This document shows positions 1-8,883 of a stretch of 64,000 bases of DNA, piece by piece. Origin of the DNA: Butyrivibrio sp. (lineage in GTDB: Bacteria; Bacillota; Clostridia; Lachnospirales; Lachnospiraceae). The position numbers and the translations under genes are program-made. The first letter of the stretch is position 1. Each line of letters starts with the position of its first letter. The DNA lies in the NCBI RefSeq assembly GCF_015056685.1, contig NZ_SVFW01000016.1, forward strand, positions 9,274 through 73,273, in the 5' to 3' direction. The notes below the pieces were generated by a model. It ran no database searches. It had not been told where the DNA came from and saw only the letters and a program-made list of their open reading frames with translations.

Positions 1-880
1 ACATTTTCTTTAGATAATCCGATATGTGTCTAAGGAGCTCTGAGGAGTTCTCAATGGCTTCTTCGCTCATGAACACATCAAGCTTATCCACATATATTCC
101 CAGAAGTGAAAATGTCTTTTTCTGTAAAAGATTGGTAGAAATGGTGAATTCCAGAGCTTTCTTTGTTCCCGCACCGGAAGTTAAGTCCACAAACTCACTT
201 GGATTCTGGAATGTATAGACGCACAGCAAAAGAGCTATTGAAACCGAAAACTCAAAGATTGAGCTGGACCTTGTCAGTATTCTGATAGGAACCCCTGCTG
301 CCATCAAAAGATAATAGACCACAAGGGCCATCTGCTTCTCAGTGCTCAAAGACTTTTTGTACTTAATTATCATGTAAGCTGCAACAATGAGATAGAACCA
401 TACACTTAGATATATGGTGACAGCCTGCGGATATATGTACCTGATATCAGCATTTTCATCAAACCTGTAAAAGAATCCGGTAAAAATAACGCTGAAGATA
501 ACAACCTGCGAGCAGATAGTAGGAATACCAATAAGGATCTTTTTGACAAAGCTCTGGAACTCAATGTGGAAAATAGCCATTCCATAGAGAACCGATAAAA
601 GAGGCATTACATAAATGCACACTTTTTCAAGCATTACAAGGACGCAGGCTGCCTGATAGCTAAGGGACATTTTCAAAAAATCAGACTGGATCCACACTTT
701 GTGTATGAGTCCCAATAAATTCATGCAAAATGCATTAAAAAGCAGCCCTCCAAATATGTCATTTTGCCTGCTGTAGTAATGCTCTCCAAAAAGATGCACA
801 AAAACAGTGATAAGCAAAACCACCATTGAGCATATTGCAAAGCATATTTCGTAGTTTTGTGGATTTGTTAAAAGACTCAT
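1..880 (-). CDS. Membrane sensor/signalling protein, N-terminal part (cut by window edge)
   Basis: An open frame runs without a stop from an ATG at 880 down to position 1, so only about 293 N-terminal residues are visible. Several hydrophobic segments make up most of it, followed by a soluble stretch beginning near 1-200. The phrase TFQNPSEFVD at the end of the membrane region matches TLQNPSEMVD in the upstream neighbour, so the two are tandem paralogues. By analogy a GGDEF- or EAL-like domain probably lies beyond the window, but this is not seen. The ATG follows the neighbour's TGA by two bases, so the two are translationally coupled. Not recognised as a named gene. Confidence 0.75.
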   Translation of the reverse strand, partial: MSLLTNPQNYEICFAICSMVVLLITVFVHLFGEHYYSRQNDIFGGLLFNAFCMNLLGLIHKVWIQSDFLKMSLSYQAACVLVMLEKVCIYVMPLLSVLYGMAIFHIEFQSFVKKILIGIPTICSQVVIFSVIFTGFFYRFDENADIRYIYPQAVTIYLSVWFYLIVAAYMIIKYKKSLSTEKQMALVVYYLLMAAGVPIRILTRSSSIFEFSVSIALLLCVYTFQNPSEFVDLTSGAGTKKALEFTISTNLLQKKTFSLLGIYVDKLDVFMSEEAIENSSELLRHISDYLKKM

Positions 881-882
881 AA

Positions 883-2835
883 TCAATTTTCCTCAAAATA
901 TGCATCAATAAACTTTACGTAAGAACTATCCTTCATAGGTGCTCCCATATAATCTCCGATAAGATAGTCACATCCAAGATCTTCAGCCAGTTTTTTGTCT
1001 GTCTCATTCTCTATATCAGTGGCGCAGACAAATATGCTGATATCGTGGAAAAGATTGACTATTCCCTGAACCACCAGCATCATCTTATCAGACTCCATGG
1101 CGGAGTGAAGGATCGAGCTGTCTATGTTAACCTGAGAAACAGGGAGTGAAAGCACTCTGTTAAGGTCTCCATAGCCGCTTCCAAATTTATCAACAATGAT
1201 AGAGCTCTTTAAATCGCCAAGCATTTTTATATTTCGCTCAGCAATTGAGTTCATGGTAGATATTGTGGTCTCGGTGAGTTTGATGCTGATCCATGATGCT
1301 ACCGCGTTCTCTTCTCGCAATATTTTCTTAATACGCTTAATAAAATCATTCTTTGATATTTCACCCTGGGACATTGCGACAACAGCCCTGTATTTTCCGT
1401 TTTTATCGCCGGCATTCCAGAATGAAAGTGCCCTGCAAGCCCTTCTGAAAACAAACTCATCTGCATCCATAAGTGCCTGCGAAACTTTAATATCAGGAAT
1501 CTTTCCCCTCATATCGATCTCGTTTCCTGCTGCATCCTGAAGGAAACATAGTACATCGGCACAGTAATTGATCTTATAGATCTTGGATAAAAATGGCTGG
1601 AACTTGATCGTTGCCAATTTGCTGTCGAGATTGACCCTCGCAAAATTATCATAGTCGCTCTCTCTTCTGATAGCCTCAAAGTCGACCTTATCCACATCAA
1701 TGATAAGATTATGGTCATTATTTGCGTGCTCAACCATCATCTCTATCTTATTTATGAGATCAGCTGTAGTCTTGTAATGTACAGGATAATGAAGTAAAAA
1801 GAGCTGTCCGTCTACTTTGAGTTTCATGTTGCCAAAGCTCCAGGGCTCGCGCATCCTGTAAGAGATCTTGTACATCAAAGCCTTTGCTTTATCTGCATCA
1901 TCTGTATGAACAGTCAGTGCAAATACATATTCAGAATACCTGTAAGCATAGGTAATAAGATGTAGTTCCTTGCGGCCTACATTCTTTAAATACTTTGCTA
2001 TGGTCTTAAGCGCATCCTGTCCATTTCCATAGCCGATCTCATCGCTGAGAGTGCGGATATTTTTTATGGTAAGGAAGATTGTAAAGTGCTCTCCTTTTCT
2101 TTTTGTCTTAAGATCATGCCCCTCAATAAAGGCTTTCTTATTGAGGATATCAAGTACTTCATCTACCATCTCACTGGGATTTTGAAGGGTTATATAAATA
2201 AAGGTCACACTGATGGTATTACAGAAATTCTCGACAAGCAGAGTTGGATAAAAGTACTGGATCAGTATTCCTGCAAGAACAAAAAGAGCATATGATGCCA
2301 CAACCACCTTTGTCCTTCTGCGCATGAGATTGTTATACCTTAACAGCAAAACAAGACTGACAACAAGATAGTACGTTGCGATGATATAAAAGAGGAAAAG
2401 GTATTTACCCCTGTGATAGATGCCATCTGCAGAGTAGCTGAACAAAATCGGTGCAAACCAGTTGACCACTAAAAGAACTATGCAGATAATATACCCAAAC
2501 CAGAGATACCAAAAGCCTTTCCAGGTGGTTATAGGCACATAAATATCCAATACAGACATGATATATAAAAGATAAAAAACTGCTGACCCAAGATGGAAAA
2601 AGAAAAAAGCACTTCCAGCTATTTTTTCAAGAATGCCGTACTCAGAAAAGGTCAGAGGATGCATCTGCAGATATGTTTCTATTCTTTCACACAAAGTCGC
2701 CATGAAAACGGCAAAATAAAGCGCGCTGTAAGCTCTCTGTCTATAAGAAGGCACACCTCTCCTAGACATAGAAGTAACAGCGATAGTGATCAATATAAAT
2801 AATGCGCAAATATCAAAATAAATATTATATTGCAT
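883..2835 (-). CDS. Membrane protein with degenerate GGDEF and EAL-like domains
   Basis: 650 residues. About seven hydrophobic segments fill residues 5-215. A diguanylate-cyclase-like fold follows at about 245-385, but the GGDEF signature is replaced by YSEYVF (about 300-305). An EAL-like domain lies at about 405-648; EAL itself is missing, the DDFG motif reads DKFGSGYG, and the end shows GCDYLIGDYMGAP where QG would be expected. Both domains therefore look catalytically dead, and the protein more likely binds a nucleotide or a partner than makes or breaks cyclic di-GMP. The ATG at 2835 has GGAG eight bases upstream. It is cotranscribed with a downstream paralogue. Confidence 0.75.
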   Translation of the reverse strand: MQYNIYFDICALFILITIAVTSMSRRGVPSYRQRAYSALYFAVFMATLCERIETYLQMHPLTFSEYGILEKIAGSAFFFFHLGSAVFYLLYIMSVLDIYVPITTWKGFWYLWFGYIICIVLLVVNWFAPILFSYSADGIYHRGKYLFLFYIIATYYLVVSLVLLLRYNNLMRRRTKVVVASYALFVLAGILIQYFYPTLLVENFCNTISVTFIYITLQNPSEMVDEVLDILNKKAFIEGHDLKTKRKGEHFTIFLTIKNIRTLSDEIGYGNGQDALKTIAKYLKNVGRKELHLITYAYRYSEYVFALTVHTDDADKAKALMYKISYRMREPWSFGNMKLKVDGQLFLLHYPVHYKTTADLINKIEMMVEHANNDHNLIIDVDKVDFEAIRRESDYDNFARVNLDSKLATIKFQPFLSKIYKINYCADVLCFLQDAAGNEIDMRGKIPDIKVSQALMDADEFVFRRACRALSFWNAGDKNGKYRAVVAMSQGEISKNDFIKRIKKILREENAVASWISIKLTETTISTMNSIAERNIKMLGDLKSSIIVDKFGSGYGDLNRVLSLPVSQVNIDSSILHSAMESDKMMLVVQGIVNLFHDISIFVCATDIENETDKKLAEDLGCDYLIGDYMGAPMKDSSYVKFIDAYFEEN

Positions 2836-2854
2836 CTACAACTCCAGCTTTGTT

Positions 2855-3115
2855 TTATAACCATTTAAGCGGATTGCTGATGACTTTTGCTTTAGAAATA
2901 ATGTCATCGGCATTAGCTTTAAGATATACCTCAAGGCCTGCAATTTCATCCTGAGAATACCCGTTATTTTTAACTATCTTACCACCAGGAATAACGCCTT
3001 CTGCAATCTCTTTCCCGTTTTTACCATTTCGTTCAAATGAAACCCTTACCATCTTCTTGTTATCTTTTCCGGCAACAATTGCAGAATAAGTCATTCTCAT
3101 CTCTTCATCAGACAT
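2855..3115 (-). CDS. Small hypothetical protein (86 aa)
   Basis: A short, mostly hydrophilic protein with no signal peptide or membrane segment. It is basic in the first half (several Lys and Arg around 17-35) and has a helical C-terminal half. I do not recognise the family. It sits 19 bases upstream of the degenerate GGDEF/EAL gene and reads in the same direction, so it is probably the first gene of that unit. A hairpin that probably terminates the beta-galactosidase transcript lies just upstream. The ribosome binding site is weak (GGTG). Codon use and clean spacing make it a plausible real gene. Confidence 0.55.
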   Translation of the reverse strand: MSDEEMRMTYSAIVAGKDNKKMVRVSFERNGKNGKEIAEGVIPGGKIVKNNGYSQDEIAGLEVYLKANADDIISKAKVISNPLKWL

Positions 3116-3134
3116 ATATTCACCATAAGTAAAA

Positions 3135-3176
3135 ACAAAAAGTGTTATCGAAATTTTATAATCTCGATAACACTAT
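3135..3176 (-). terminator. Probable terminator of the sugar operon
   Basis: Arms AGTGTTATCGA and TCGATAACACT enclose an AT-rich loop and are followed on the minus strand by TTTTTGTTTTT. It lies just after the beta-galactosidase stop. Confidence 0.75.
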
Positions 3177-3190
3177 TTTAACACATATTT

Positions 3191-5368
3191 TCAAATTTCA
3201 GTTTTAAATTGCGCTATTAAATGAACATCGTTAATTCTGCAGGCTTTTCCGTCTTTCATCGCCGGCCATTCCTGAAGATACAGCTTTGTATCTTCTTTTA
3301 GCGGATCAACAGCTATTTCACAGGCAAATTCACCTGATTCATTACCACAAAAACGCTTAAGTCCAACTTCCCACTTCTGGCCTGTGTAGAAGCTGTCTGC
3401 GATCATTTTGCCATCATGGTACATCTGAGCTGTATCGCCCTCATAATCAATGCTAAGGAGCATTTCATTTCTGTCCAAAGGCATATCTGTTACTTTTAAT
3501 GCTGCTTTTAGCTCACCGTCCTGCTCATCTTTAGTCAAAAGAGCTGTAGCCTTGTTTTCATAACTGTTTTTGCTCTTATAGACCGTAAAGATCTCGTCAT
3601 CTTTTTTTAATGTATCAAAGCCATCCGGTGCATCGCACAACTCCGGAAATGCCTTGAATACAGCATGCTTTGTCTCATTATCTGAAACTTCAAAATAAAG
3701 CTCAGGCTTTCCAGCCGCATTTGTTACAACATCGCCACTGCTTATGACAAAGTACTCTTTGCCGTTTTTGATAACCTTGCTTCCATGAACAGCTTCTTCC
3801 CTGGTAATAAATACCACTTTGTTGCCGTCGAGATCTCCTTTTACTGAAAGAGACGGCTCTTTTTCTGAATCTTTATAGAAAATGTAAGCATCATGCCCAT
3901 TTCCATCAAAGTCAGCAATACAGCAAACAGGAGTAGCATCAGTTGTGATAACTGCCTTGTTTCCAACCCACATATTAAATGGATAAAAGAAAAAGTCTCC
4001 ATTTGCAACATCCCTGCTCTCAAAGCTTGCAAGAACACTGCCATCTTCATCATAGGCTTTCAGAGCAGTATCTTTATGGTCAGCCATGGTATATCTGCGC
4101 TGATAGTTATTAACAAAGAGATATCCTGACTTTACTTTTTCCCCATTTGGAAGGATTCTTTCCTTGCATCTTACAGCGCTTCTAAGGTCATTAAAATTGT
4201 CAGGTTTTAATGGATTGCCAGGCTGCTCCACATAAGCCATGTCGCAAAGATCACTTCCAAAATCGTGAATAAATGAAGCAAGGAGGCGCACCTGTCTGTA
4301 AGTATCCTCCATCTGTCCATATTCACGAAGAGGTGCATTAAAATCATAGGACAATACAGGAAGATCATTGGGGTATCCTGTCTCTTTTGTCTCCTGAAGG
4401 GTAGTAAGCTTGCCCTCAGGATTGGTCCCTCCGTGGTACATGTAATAGCCTAAAAGATTAGCTCCGCTTCCAAGCTTGGTCATGGTCATAGCCGCTGTAT
4501 CAAGCCCTGTCGCTATTGGTCTTCTATGCTTTGTAACCTGAAGTCCTCCGCCAAGTTCAGCAGTAAGGAACGGGAACTTGTTCATGTCAAAGGTAATTCC
4601 ATCACCCAGGCCATGATCTGAGCCAATATTGTGATCATTTCTTTCTTTGGTAAAAATGTAGTTGCCGCTTGGCTCGATCTCTGTAGTTCTCTGATCCCAT
4701 GGAGCCTCGCAGTAACCGCCCATAACAGGGATCATTCCGCCTGTAACTGCTCCGCCCCAGCCTGTAGCTGTGTAAATCGGCACTTCAAAGCCAATCTCTT
4801 TTGCCATGGCCAGAAGAGTTCTCATGTGTTGCTCGCCCTCTTCGCCATTTTTTCCACCGCAGTGCCCGTATTCATTTTCAATCTGCACTCCGATCACGGG
4901 ACCATCGTCCTTTATCAAAAGACCTTTCGCCTGTTCAAATGTCTTTTCATAGAATTTTCTTACATGTTCAAGATAGCGTGGCGCATCAGTCCTGACTTCG
5001 TAGCCATTATCCACTGAATCTTTTAAAAGCCAGTCAGGAAATCCACCGTTTCTTGCCTCTCCATGTGCCCATGGGCCAATTCTCAATATTGCATATAAGC
5101 CACATTTTTTAACTGTTTCCAAAAACAGTCTTATATTTCTGTCTCCGCTAAAATCAAAATCGCCATGGATTTCCTCATGGTGGATCCAGATGACGTAGAG
5201 AGAAACTATATCAATTCCTCCCGCTTTCATTTTGCAGAGTTCTTCTTCCCAGTACTGATGGGGATATCTGCTAAAGTGCATCTCTCCCATCATAGGGAAT
5301 ACTCTCTTCCCATCAACAATCAGACTGATCGGGTCGAATCCAACCTTTGAATCTGACAATATCTTCAT
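3191..5368 (-). CDS. Beta-galactosidase, glycoside hydrolase family 35-like
   Basis: 725 residues, no signal peptide, so probably cytoplasmic. The N-terminal TIM-barrel shows family 35 landmarks: the MGEMHFSRYP start, the RIGPWAHGEARNGGFPDWL block near 96-115, and QIENEYG at 162-168, whose second Glu (about 166) is the expected acid/base. The nucleophile would be Glu271 in TAELGGG, which departs from the EYWTGWF form of the best-known members. The C-terminal 300 residues look like beta-sandwich domains. It is the last gene of the malE-malF-malG-lacI operon and presumably cleaves the terminal galactose of the imported oligosaccharide. GGGGAG precedes the ATG. The exact substrate is not readable from sequence. 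Confidence 0.85.
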   Translation of the reverse strand: MKILSDSKVGFDPISLIVDGKRVFPMMGEMHFSRYPHQYWEEELCKMKAGGIDIVSLYVIWIHHEEIHGDFDFSGDRNIRLFLETVKKCGLYAILRIGPWAHGEARNGGFPDWLLKDSVDNGYEVRTDAPRYLEHVRKFYEKTFEQAKGLLIKDDGPVIGVQIENEYGHCGGKNGEEGEQHMRTLLAMAKEIGFEVPIYTATGWGGAVTGGMIPVMGGYCEAPWDQRTTEIEPSGNYIFTKERNDHNIGSDHGLGDGITFDMNKFPFLTAELGGGLQVTKHRRPIATGLDTAAMTMTKLGSGANLLGYYMYHGGTNPEGKLTTLQETKETGYPNDLPVLSYDFNAPLREYGQMEDTYRQVRLLASFIHDFGSDLCDMAYVEQPGNPLKPDNFNDLRSAVRCKERILPNGEKVKSGYLFVNNYQRRYTMADHKDTALKAYDEDGSVLASFESRDVANGDFFFYPFNMWVGNKAVITTDATPVCCIADFDGNGHDAYIFYKDSEKEPSLSVKGDLDGNKVVFITREEAVHGSKVIKNGKEYFVISSGDVVTNAAGKPELYFEVSDNETKHAVFKAFPELCDAPDGFDTLKKDDEIFTVYKSKNSYENKATALLTKDEQDGELKAALKVTDMPLDRNEMLLSIDYEGDTAQMYHDGKMIADSFYTGQKWEVGLKRFCGNESGEFACEIAVDPLKEDTKLYLQEWPAMKDGKACRINDVHLIAQFKTEI

Positions 5369-5384
5369 AAAAACTCCCCGTTTC

Positions 5385-6407
5385 TTATTTAGTACTTTCT
5401 TTGAGTATTACTTCGTAGTTGGTAAGGACAGTATTTGAAACATCCTGTCCGTCTATGAGCTCAAGCAGCTTTTTGGCCGCCGTTGCTCCAAGATTTCTAT
5501 CGTCAAAATTAAGCGACGTAACTGAAGGAACTGAACTTTCCAAAATGGAGCTGTTGTAAAAAGAAGCAACTTTAAGCTTTTCCGGAACAAGAATATGCTC
5601 TTCTCTGCACCTTGCAATAACCTCTCCTGCAAGATTGTCGTCCATACAGATGACTCCATCTATATTTTTCTTAAGCAGTTCTTTTAATATTCCGCCCACT
5701 TTAGCTGTCTTTTCAACATCAAGGTAAACAAGAGCCGGATCCATTTTAAGACCCGCATCCACAAAAGCAGACGCAAAGCCATTATGCCTTGTCCTTGTGA
5801 TGATATGCTCTGTGGAACCCCCGATAAGTGCAAGTTTTTTAAGGCCCTTGGCAATAAGAACAGATGTGAGTTCCTTACATGCTTCATAGTTGGCATTATC
5901 AACACAAACAATATCAGGATCCGTTGAACTGCCTATAGCCACAAAAGGAATTCCGCATTCCTTGAGGTAAGCAGCCGGCTTATCATTCACTAAAGTTCTG
6001 GTAAGAATGATGCCATCTACCTTATGGTTCTCAACAACTCTTTTAAGACCCGAAATGTCATCGCCGGCAATAAGCGAAACCACAATGTCATAGCCAAAGG
6101 ATGAGGTTATTTCACTCATGCCGACCATACATCTCTGAAAAAAAGGCAGATCGACAGCGTTATAGTCATCAGGCCATACTACGCCTATGTTATAGGTTCT
6201 CTGTTTTGCCAGAGCCCTGGCCATGACATTTGGTCTGTAATTATGCTTTTCAATATATTCCATTACCTTGCTCTTGGTGGAATTTCCAACTCTGCCTTTT
6301 CCGGAAATAGCCCTGGATACGGTGGTCTTGGAAATTCCAAGAGCTTTGGCAACATCATCAATTGTGAGTTTTGGATTGTTCATAACACTCTCTTCTAGCC
6401 TTAACAC
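5385..6407 (-). CDS. LacI-family transcriptional regulator
   Basis: About 340 residues. The N-terminal helix-turn-helix reads LTIDDVAKALGISKTTVSRAI, cut here to the core VAKALGISKTTVSRAI, followed by the hinge helix region NVMARALAKQ and a periplasmic-binding-protein-like effector domain. The frame opens at a GTG (6407) with GGAAGA upstream; the ATG at 6383 with GAAGAGAG is equally good and gives the usual family N-terminus. It lies between malG and the beta-galactosidase gene in one transcription unit. It is the natural candidate to bind the CG-centred palindromes upstream of malE, forming an autoregulatory loop. The inducer is probably a galactoside or a related oligosaccharide. Confidence 0.88.
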   Translation of the reverse strand: MLRLEESVMNNPKLTIDDVAKALGISKTTVSRAISGKGRVGNSTKSKVMEYIEKHNYRPNVMARALAKQRTYNIGVVWPDDYNAVDLPFFQRCMVGMSEITSSFGYDIVVSLIAGDDISGLKRVVENHKVDGIILTRTLVNDKPAAYLKECGIPFVAIGSSTDPDIVCVDNANYEACKELTSVLIAKGLKKLALIGGSTEHIITRTRHNGFASAFVDAGLKMDPALVYLDVEKTAKVGGILKELLKKNIDGVICMDDNLAGEVIARCREEHILVPEKLKVASFYNSSILESSVPSVTSLNFDDRNLGATAAKKLLELIDGQDVSNTVLTNYEVILKESTK

Positions 6408-6431
6408 GATTTCTTCCGCAAAGGATTTTAC

Positions 6432-6466
6432 AAGGAAGTTCTGCTCTCGCTTTCGCTCGCCAGAAC
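6432..6466. repeat. Dispersed 35-bp intergenic repeat, copy 1
   Basis: A 35-bp element matching 56071-56105 at 34 of 35 positions. Its ends contain GTTCTG/CAGAAC inverted arms, and its middle holds GCGAG motifs. It lies between malG and lacI, downstream of a stem-loop. Confidence 0.8.
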
Positions 6467-6468
6467 AC

Positions 6469-6518
6469 GATTTTACTAAGATTTTTATGCGCTTGCGCTT
6501 TAAAAATCTAGTAAAATC
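6469..6518 (-). other. Long imperfect stem-loop after malG
   Basis: Arms at 6469-6487 and 6501-6518 are complementary apart from one bulged base, with GCGC pairing in the loop. The right arm overlaps the malG stop codon. No T-tract follows, so mRNA stabilisation or processing between malG and lacI is more likely than strong termination. Confidence 0.65.
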
Positions 6519-7380
6519 AGCCCTTCACCGCTCCGCCGGTTACACCTTCAACGTAATATTTCTGAAGGAACATGAACAGTAATGTTACAGGGATGGCGAT
6601 GAGAACGCCGCCTGCACAGAACCTTGTAAAGTAGCCCTGGTAGTCATTTGTCCATACCCATCTGGTCATGGCAACTGCTACATTGTAACTTTGATCGTGG
6701 CCAAAAGCAACATAAGAAGCAAATACATAGTCACACCATGGTGCCATGAAGGCAACAAGTGCTGTGTAAATGATGATAGGCTTTGACATAGGAATGATCA
6801 TTGTCAAGAATATTCTTGCTCTTGTAGCACCGTCGATTCTTGCGGCTTCGTCAAGGGCCTTAGGAATTGTGTCAAAATATCCTTTACATACGTAGTAGCC
6901 CATACCTGAGCTTGCTACTGATACAAGGATAAGTCCTGGGATAGCACCTGCCTGAGTAAGTCCGAACTGTTTCAACAGGAAGTACAGACAGATCATAGTA
7001 AGGAATCCCGGGAAAAGACCTAATATAAGCCAAAAACGCATAAGAAGTTCTCTTCCTGCAAATCTCATTCTTGAAAGTGCATAGCTTACGCAGAGGATTA
7101 TGACAGTCTGGAAAGCAGTAACAAAAAAGGCGATTATAAGGGTATTGCTATACCATCTTACATAGTTGGTCTCACCTGAAAACAGGAACTTGTAATTATC
7201 AAGCGAAAAAGCTTTTGGAAGAAGGTAATCTACCATTCCGCCATATTCTGTTGCATATGATCTAAAACTCTGAAGAACAAGTCCCACAAAAGGGAACAGC
7301 CAAATAATACTGATAAGTATAAGAACAATATATGCGATCACATTTCCTATTGTTCTTTTTGTTTTATATGATTTATTCAT
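6517..7380 (-). CDS. malG: Carbohydrate ABC transporter permease, MalG type
   Basis: 287 residues with about six membrane segments. The cytoplasmic EAA loop that docks on the ATPase is visible as DEAARIDGATRARIF near residue 190. It forms the inner-membrane channel with the MalF-type protein. The TAA of malF overlaps the ATG by one base (TAATG), so the two are translationally coupled. There is no ATPase gene in the operon; in Firmicutes such importers usually share a general MsmX/MalK-type ATPase encoded elsewhere. The symbol refers to the family; the presence of a beta-galactosidase suggests the sugar may not be maltose. Confidence 0.9.
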   Translation of the reverse strand: MNKSYKTKRTIGNVIAYIVLILISIIWLFPFVGLVLQSFRSYATEYGGMVDYLLPKAFSLDNYKFLFSGETNYVRWYSNTLIIAFFVTAFQTVIILCVSYALSRMRFAGRELLMRFWLILGLFPGFLTMICLYFLLKQFGLTQAGAIPGLILVSVASSGMGYYVCKGYFDTIPKALDEAARIDGATRARIFLTMIIPMSKPIIIYTALVAFMAPWCDYVFASYVAFGHDQSYNVAVAMTRWVWTNDYQGYFTRFCAGGVLIAIPVTLLFMFLQKYYVEGVTGGAVKG

Positions 7381-8777
7381 TATTGGAAGCCCTCCTCATC
7401 CTTTACTGATGGAAGCAGGCCATATACACCAAGTGCGAATATAGCAGTTACGATAAATACCATGATACCTATTACTGCTGCCATCTTGTAGTTAGTGTCA
7501 TTTACAGTCATCTTGTAAAGCCACGTTACCAAAAGGTCTGTGTTTCCGGCATTGCCGGCAAGATTCATTGACTGAGGTTTACCCTGAGTCAAAAGGTAAA
7601 TAACATTAAAGTTATTGAGGTTTCCGGTAAACTGAGTCAGGATAAATGGTCCTGTCACAAATAACATATATGGAAGGGTGATACTCTTAAACATCTGCCA
7701 TCCGTTTGCACCATCAATTCTGGCACTTTCGTAAAGGTCCTCAGGAATGTTCATGAGCAGTCCTGTTGCAATCAGCATAAGATATGGAATACCAATCCAG
7801 ATATTGACAACAACGATCGTTATCTTGGCAAGTAAGGGATCAGTCCAGAAAGGAATAGCTGTTTTAATGATGCCCCACTTTATAAGGTATCCATTGATAA
7901 GTCCGTCATTAGCGAACATTTTCATGATATAAAGGAGTGATACGAACTGAGGAACCGCAATTGTCATAACCAGGATGGTTCTCCAGAGCTTTTTGAATCT
8001 GACTCCCTTTTTATTGATAAGAATTGCTACTCCAAGGCCAAGGAAATAGTCTATAAATGTAGCAAGAAAAGCCCACACAAGTGTCCACAGAAGAACCTGT
8101 AAAAATGTGGGTCCAAAGCCCTCTGTTCCGAATGAAACAAGGTTTTTAAAGTTTTCAAGTCCAACCCATGTAAAAAGATTGGATGGTGCCTGATGATTTG
8201 CATCGTAATTTGTAAAAGCGACACAGATCATGAAAACGATAGGTAAAACCGTGAATAAAAATATTCCTGTAACAGGTAATAAAAGAAGTGTCTTATCAAA
8301 GTTTTTATCAAAAAGAGATAAGAATGTCTCCTTGTTTGAAGGAAGTTTTTTTCCTGCCTTAAGCAGCAGCTCTTCTTTTCTGTTCTCCCTGATGTTCAGA
8401 TACCACACTACAAAAAATGCGATCACTGCGAATGCACTCAGCACACCGAACAAAAGGATAAGGAAGCTGTTATCACCGTAAACAGTCTTTCTTCCTACTT
8501 TTTGAGTTGCCACTGTTCCAAGAGTTGAAATTTTAGAAAGGTACTGCCAGCCAAATCCGGTCATGTACCAGAAAAATAGAACTTCCAGTAAAAGAAGTAC
8601 TGCTCCTATAAGAATTTGTCCCCTAAGCATAGGGCCAAAACCAAAGATCAAATATGATAATTTGGTCTTAAAATCCCCCTCAACAAATGTCACCCCAATA
8701 TTCTTAAATACCTGCTTAACAGATTCAAGACCAGAGCCCACGTTTTTAGTTTTCTTTTTTCCAGTACTTCCTGCCAT
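7380..8777 (-). CDS. malF: Carbohydrate ABC transporter permease, MalF type (long form)
   Basis: 465 residues, longer than most MalF-like permeases of Firmicutes (about 290-320). The extra N-terminal 150 residues contain two or three additional membrane segments, as in enteric MalF, but without the large periplasmic P2 domain. The transmembrane permease domain begins near residue 170, and the EAA loop ESARIDGANGWQMFK lies near residue 350. GGGAGG precedes the ATG. It is separated from malE by a stem-loop and overlaps malG by one base. Confidence 0.9.
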   Translation of the reverse strand: MAGSTGKKKTKNVGSGLESVKQVFKNIGVTFVEGDFKTKLSYLIFGFGPMLRGQILIGAVLLLLEVLFFWYMTGFGWQYLSKISTLGTVATQKVGRKTVYGDNSFLILLFGVLSAFAVIAFFVVWYLNIRENRKEELLLKAGKKLPSNKETFLSLFDKNFDKTLLLLPVTGIFLFTVLPIVFMICVAFTNYDANHQAPSNLFTWVGLENFKNLVSFGTEGFGPTFLQVLLWTLVWAFLATFIDYFLGLGVAILINKKGVRFKKLWRTILVMTIAVPQFVSLLYIMKMFANDGLINGYLIKWGIIKTAIPFWTDPLLAKITIVVVNIWIGIPYLMLIATGLLMNIPEDLYESARIDGANGWQMFKSITLPYMLFVTGPFILTQFTGNLNNFNVIYLLTQGKPQSMNLAGNAGNTDLLVTWLYKMTVNDTNYKMAAVIGIMVFIVTAIFALGVYGLLPSVKDEEGFQ

Positions 8778-8822
8778 GCCTGGACCTCCCTTCTTAACAA
8801 TAAGTGCTCTACTGAAAATATA

Positions 8823-8849
8823 GGCTCGGAATAATAGGTATTCCGAGCC
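8823..8849 (-). other. Stem-loop between malE and malF
   Basis: A perfect 11-bp stem (8823-8833 with 8839-8849, arm GGCTCGGAATA) and a 5-base loop. There is no clear T-tract. It probably protects the malE message or partly blocks read-through, giving binding protein in excess of permease. Confidence 0.7.
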
Positions 8850-8883
8850 TTGAAATCATAGCTTTAATGCAATTTTCAGCTAA

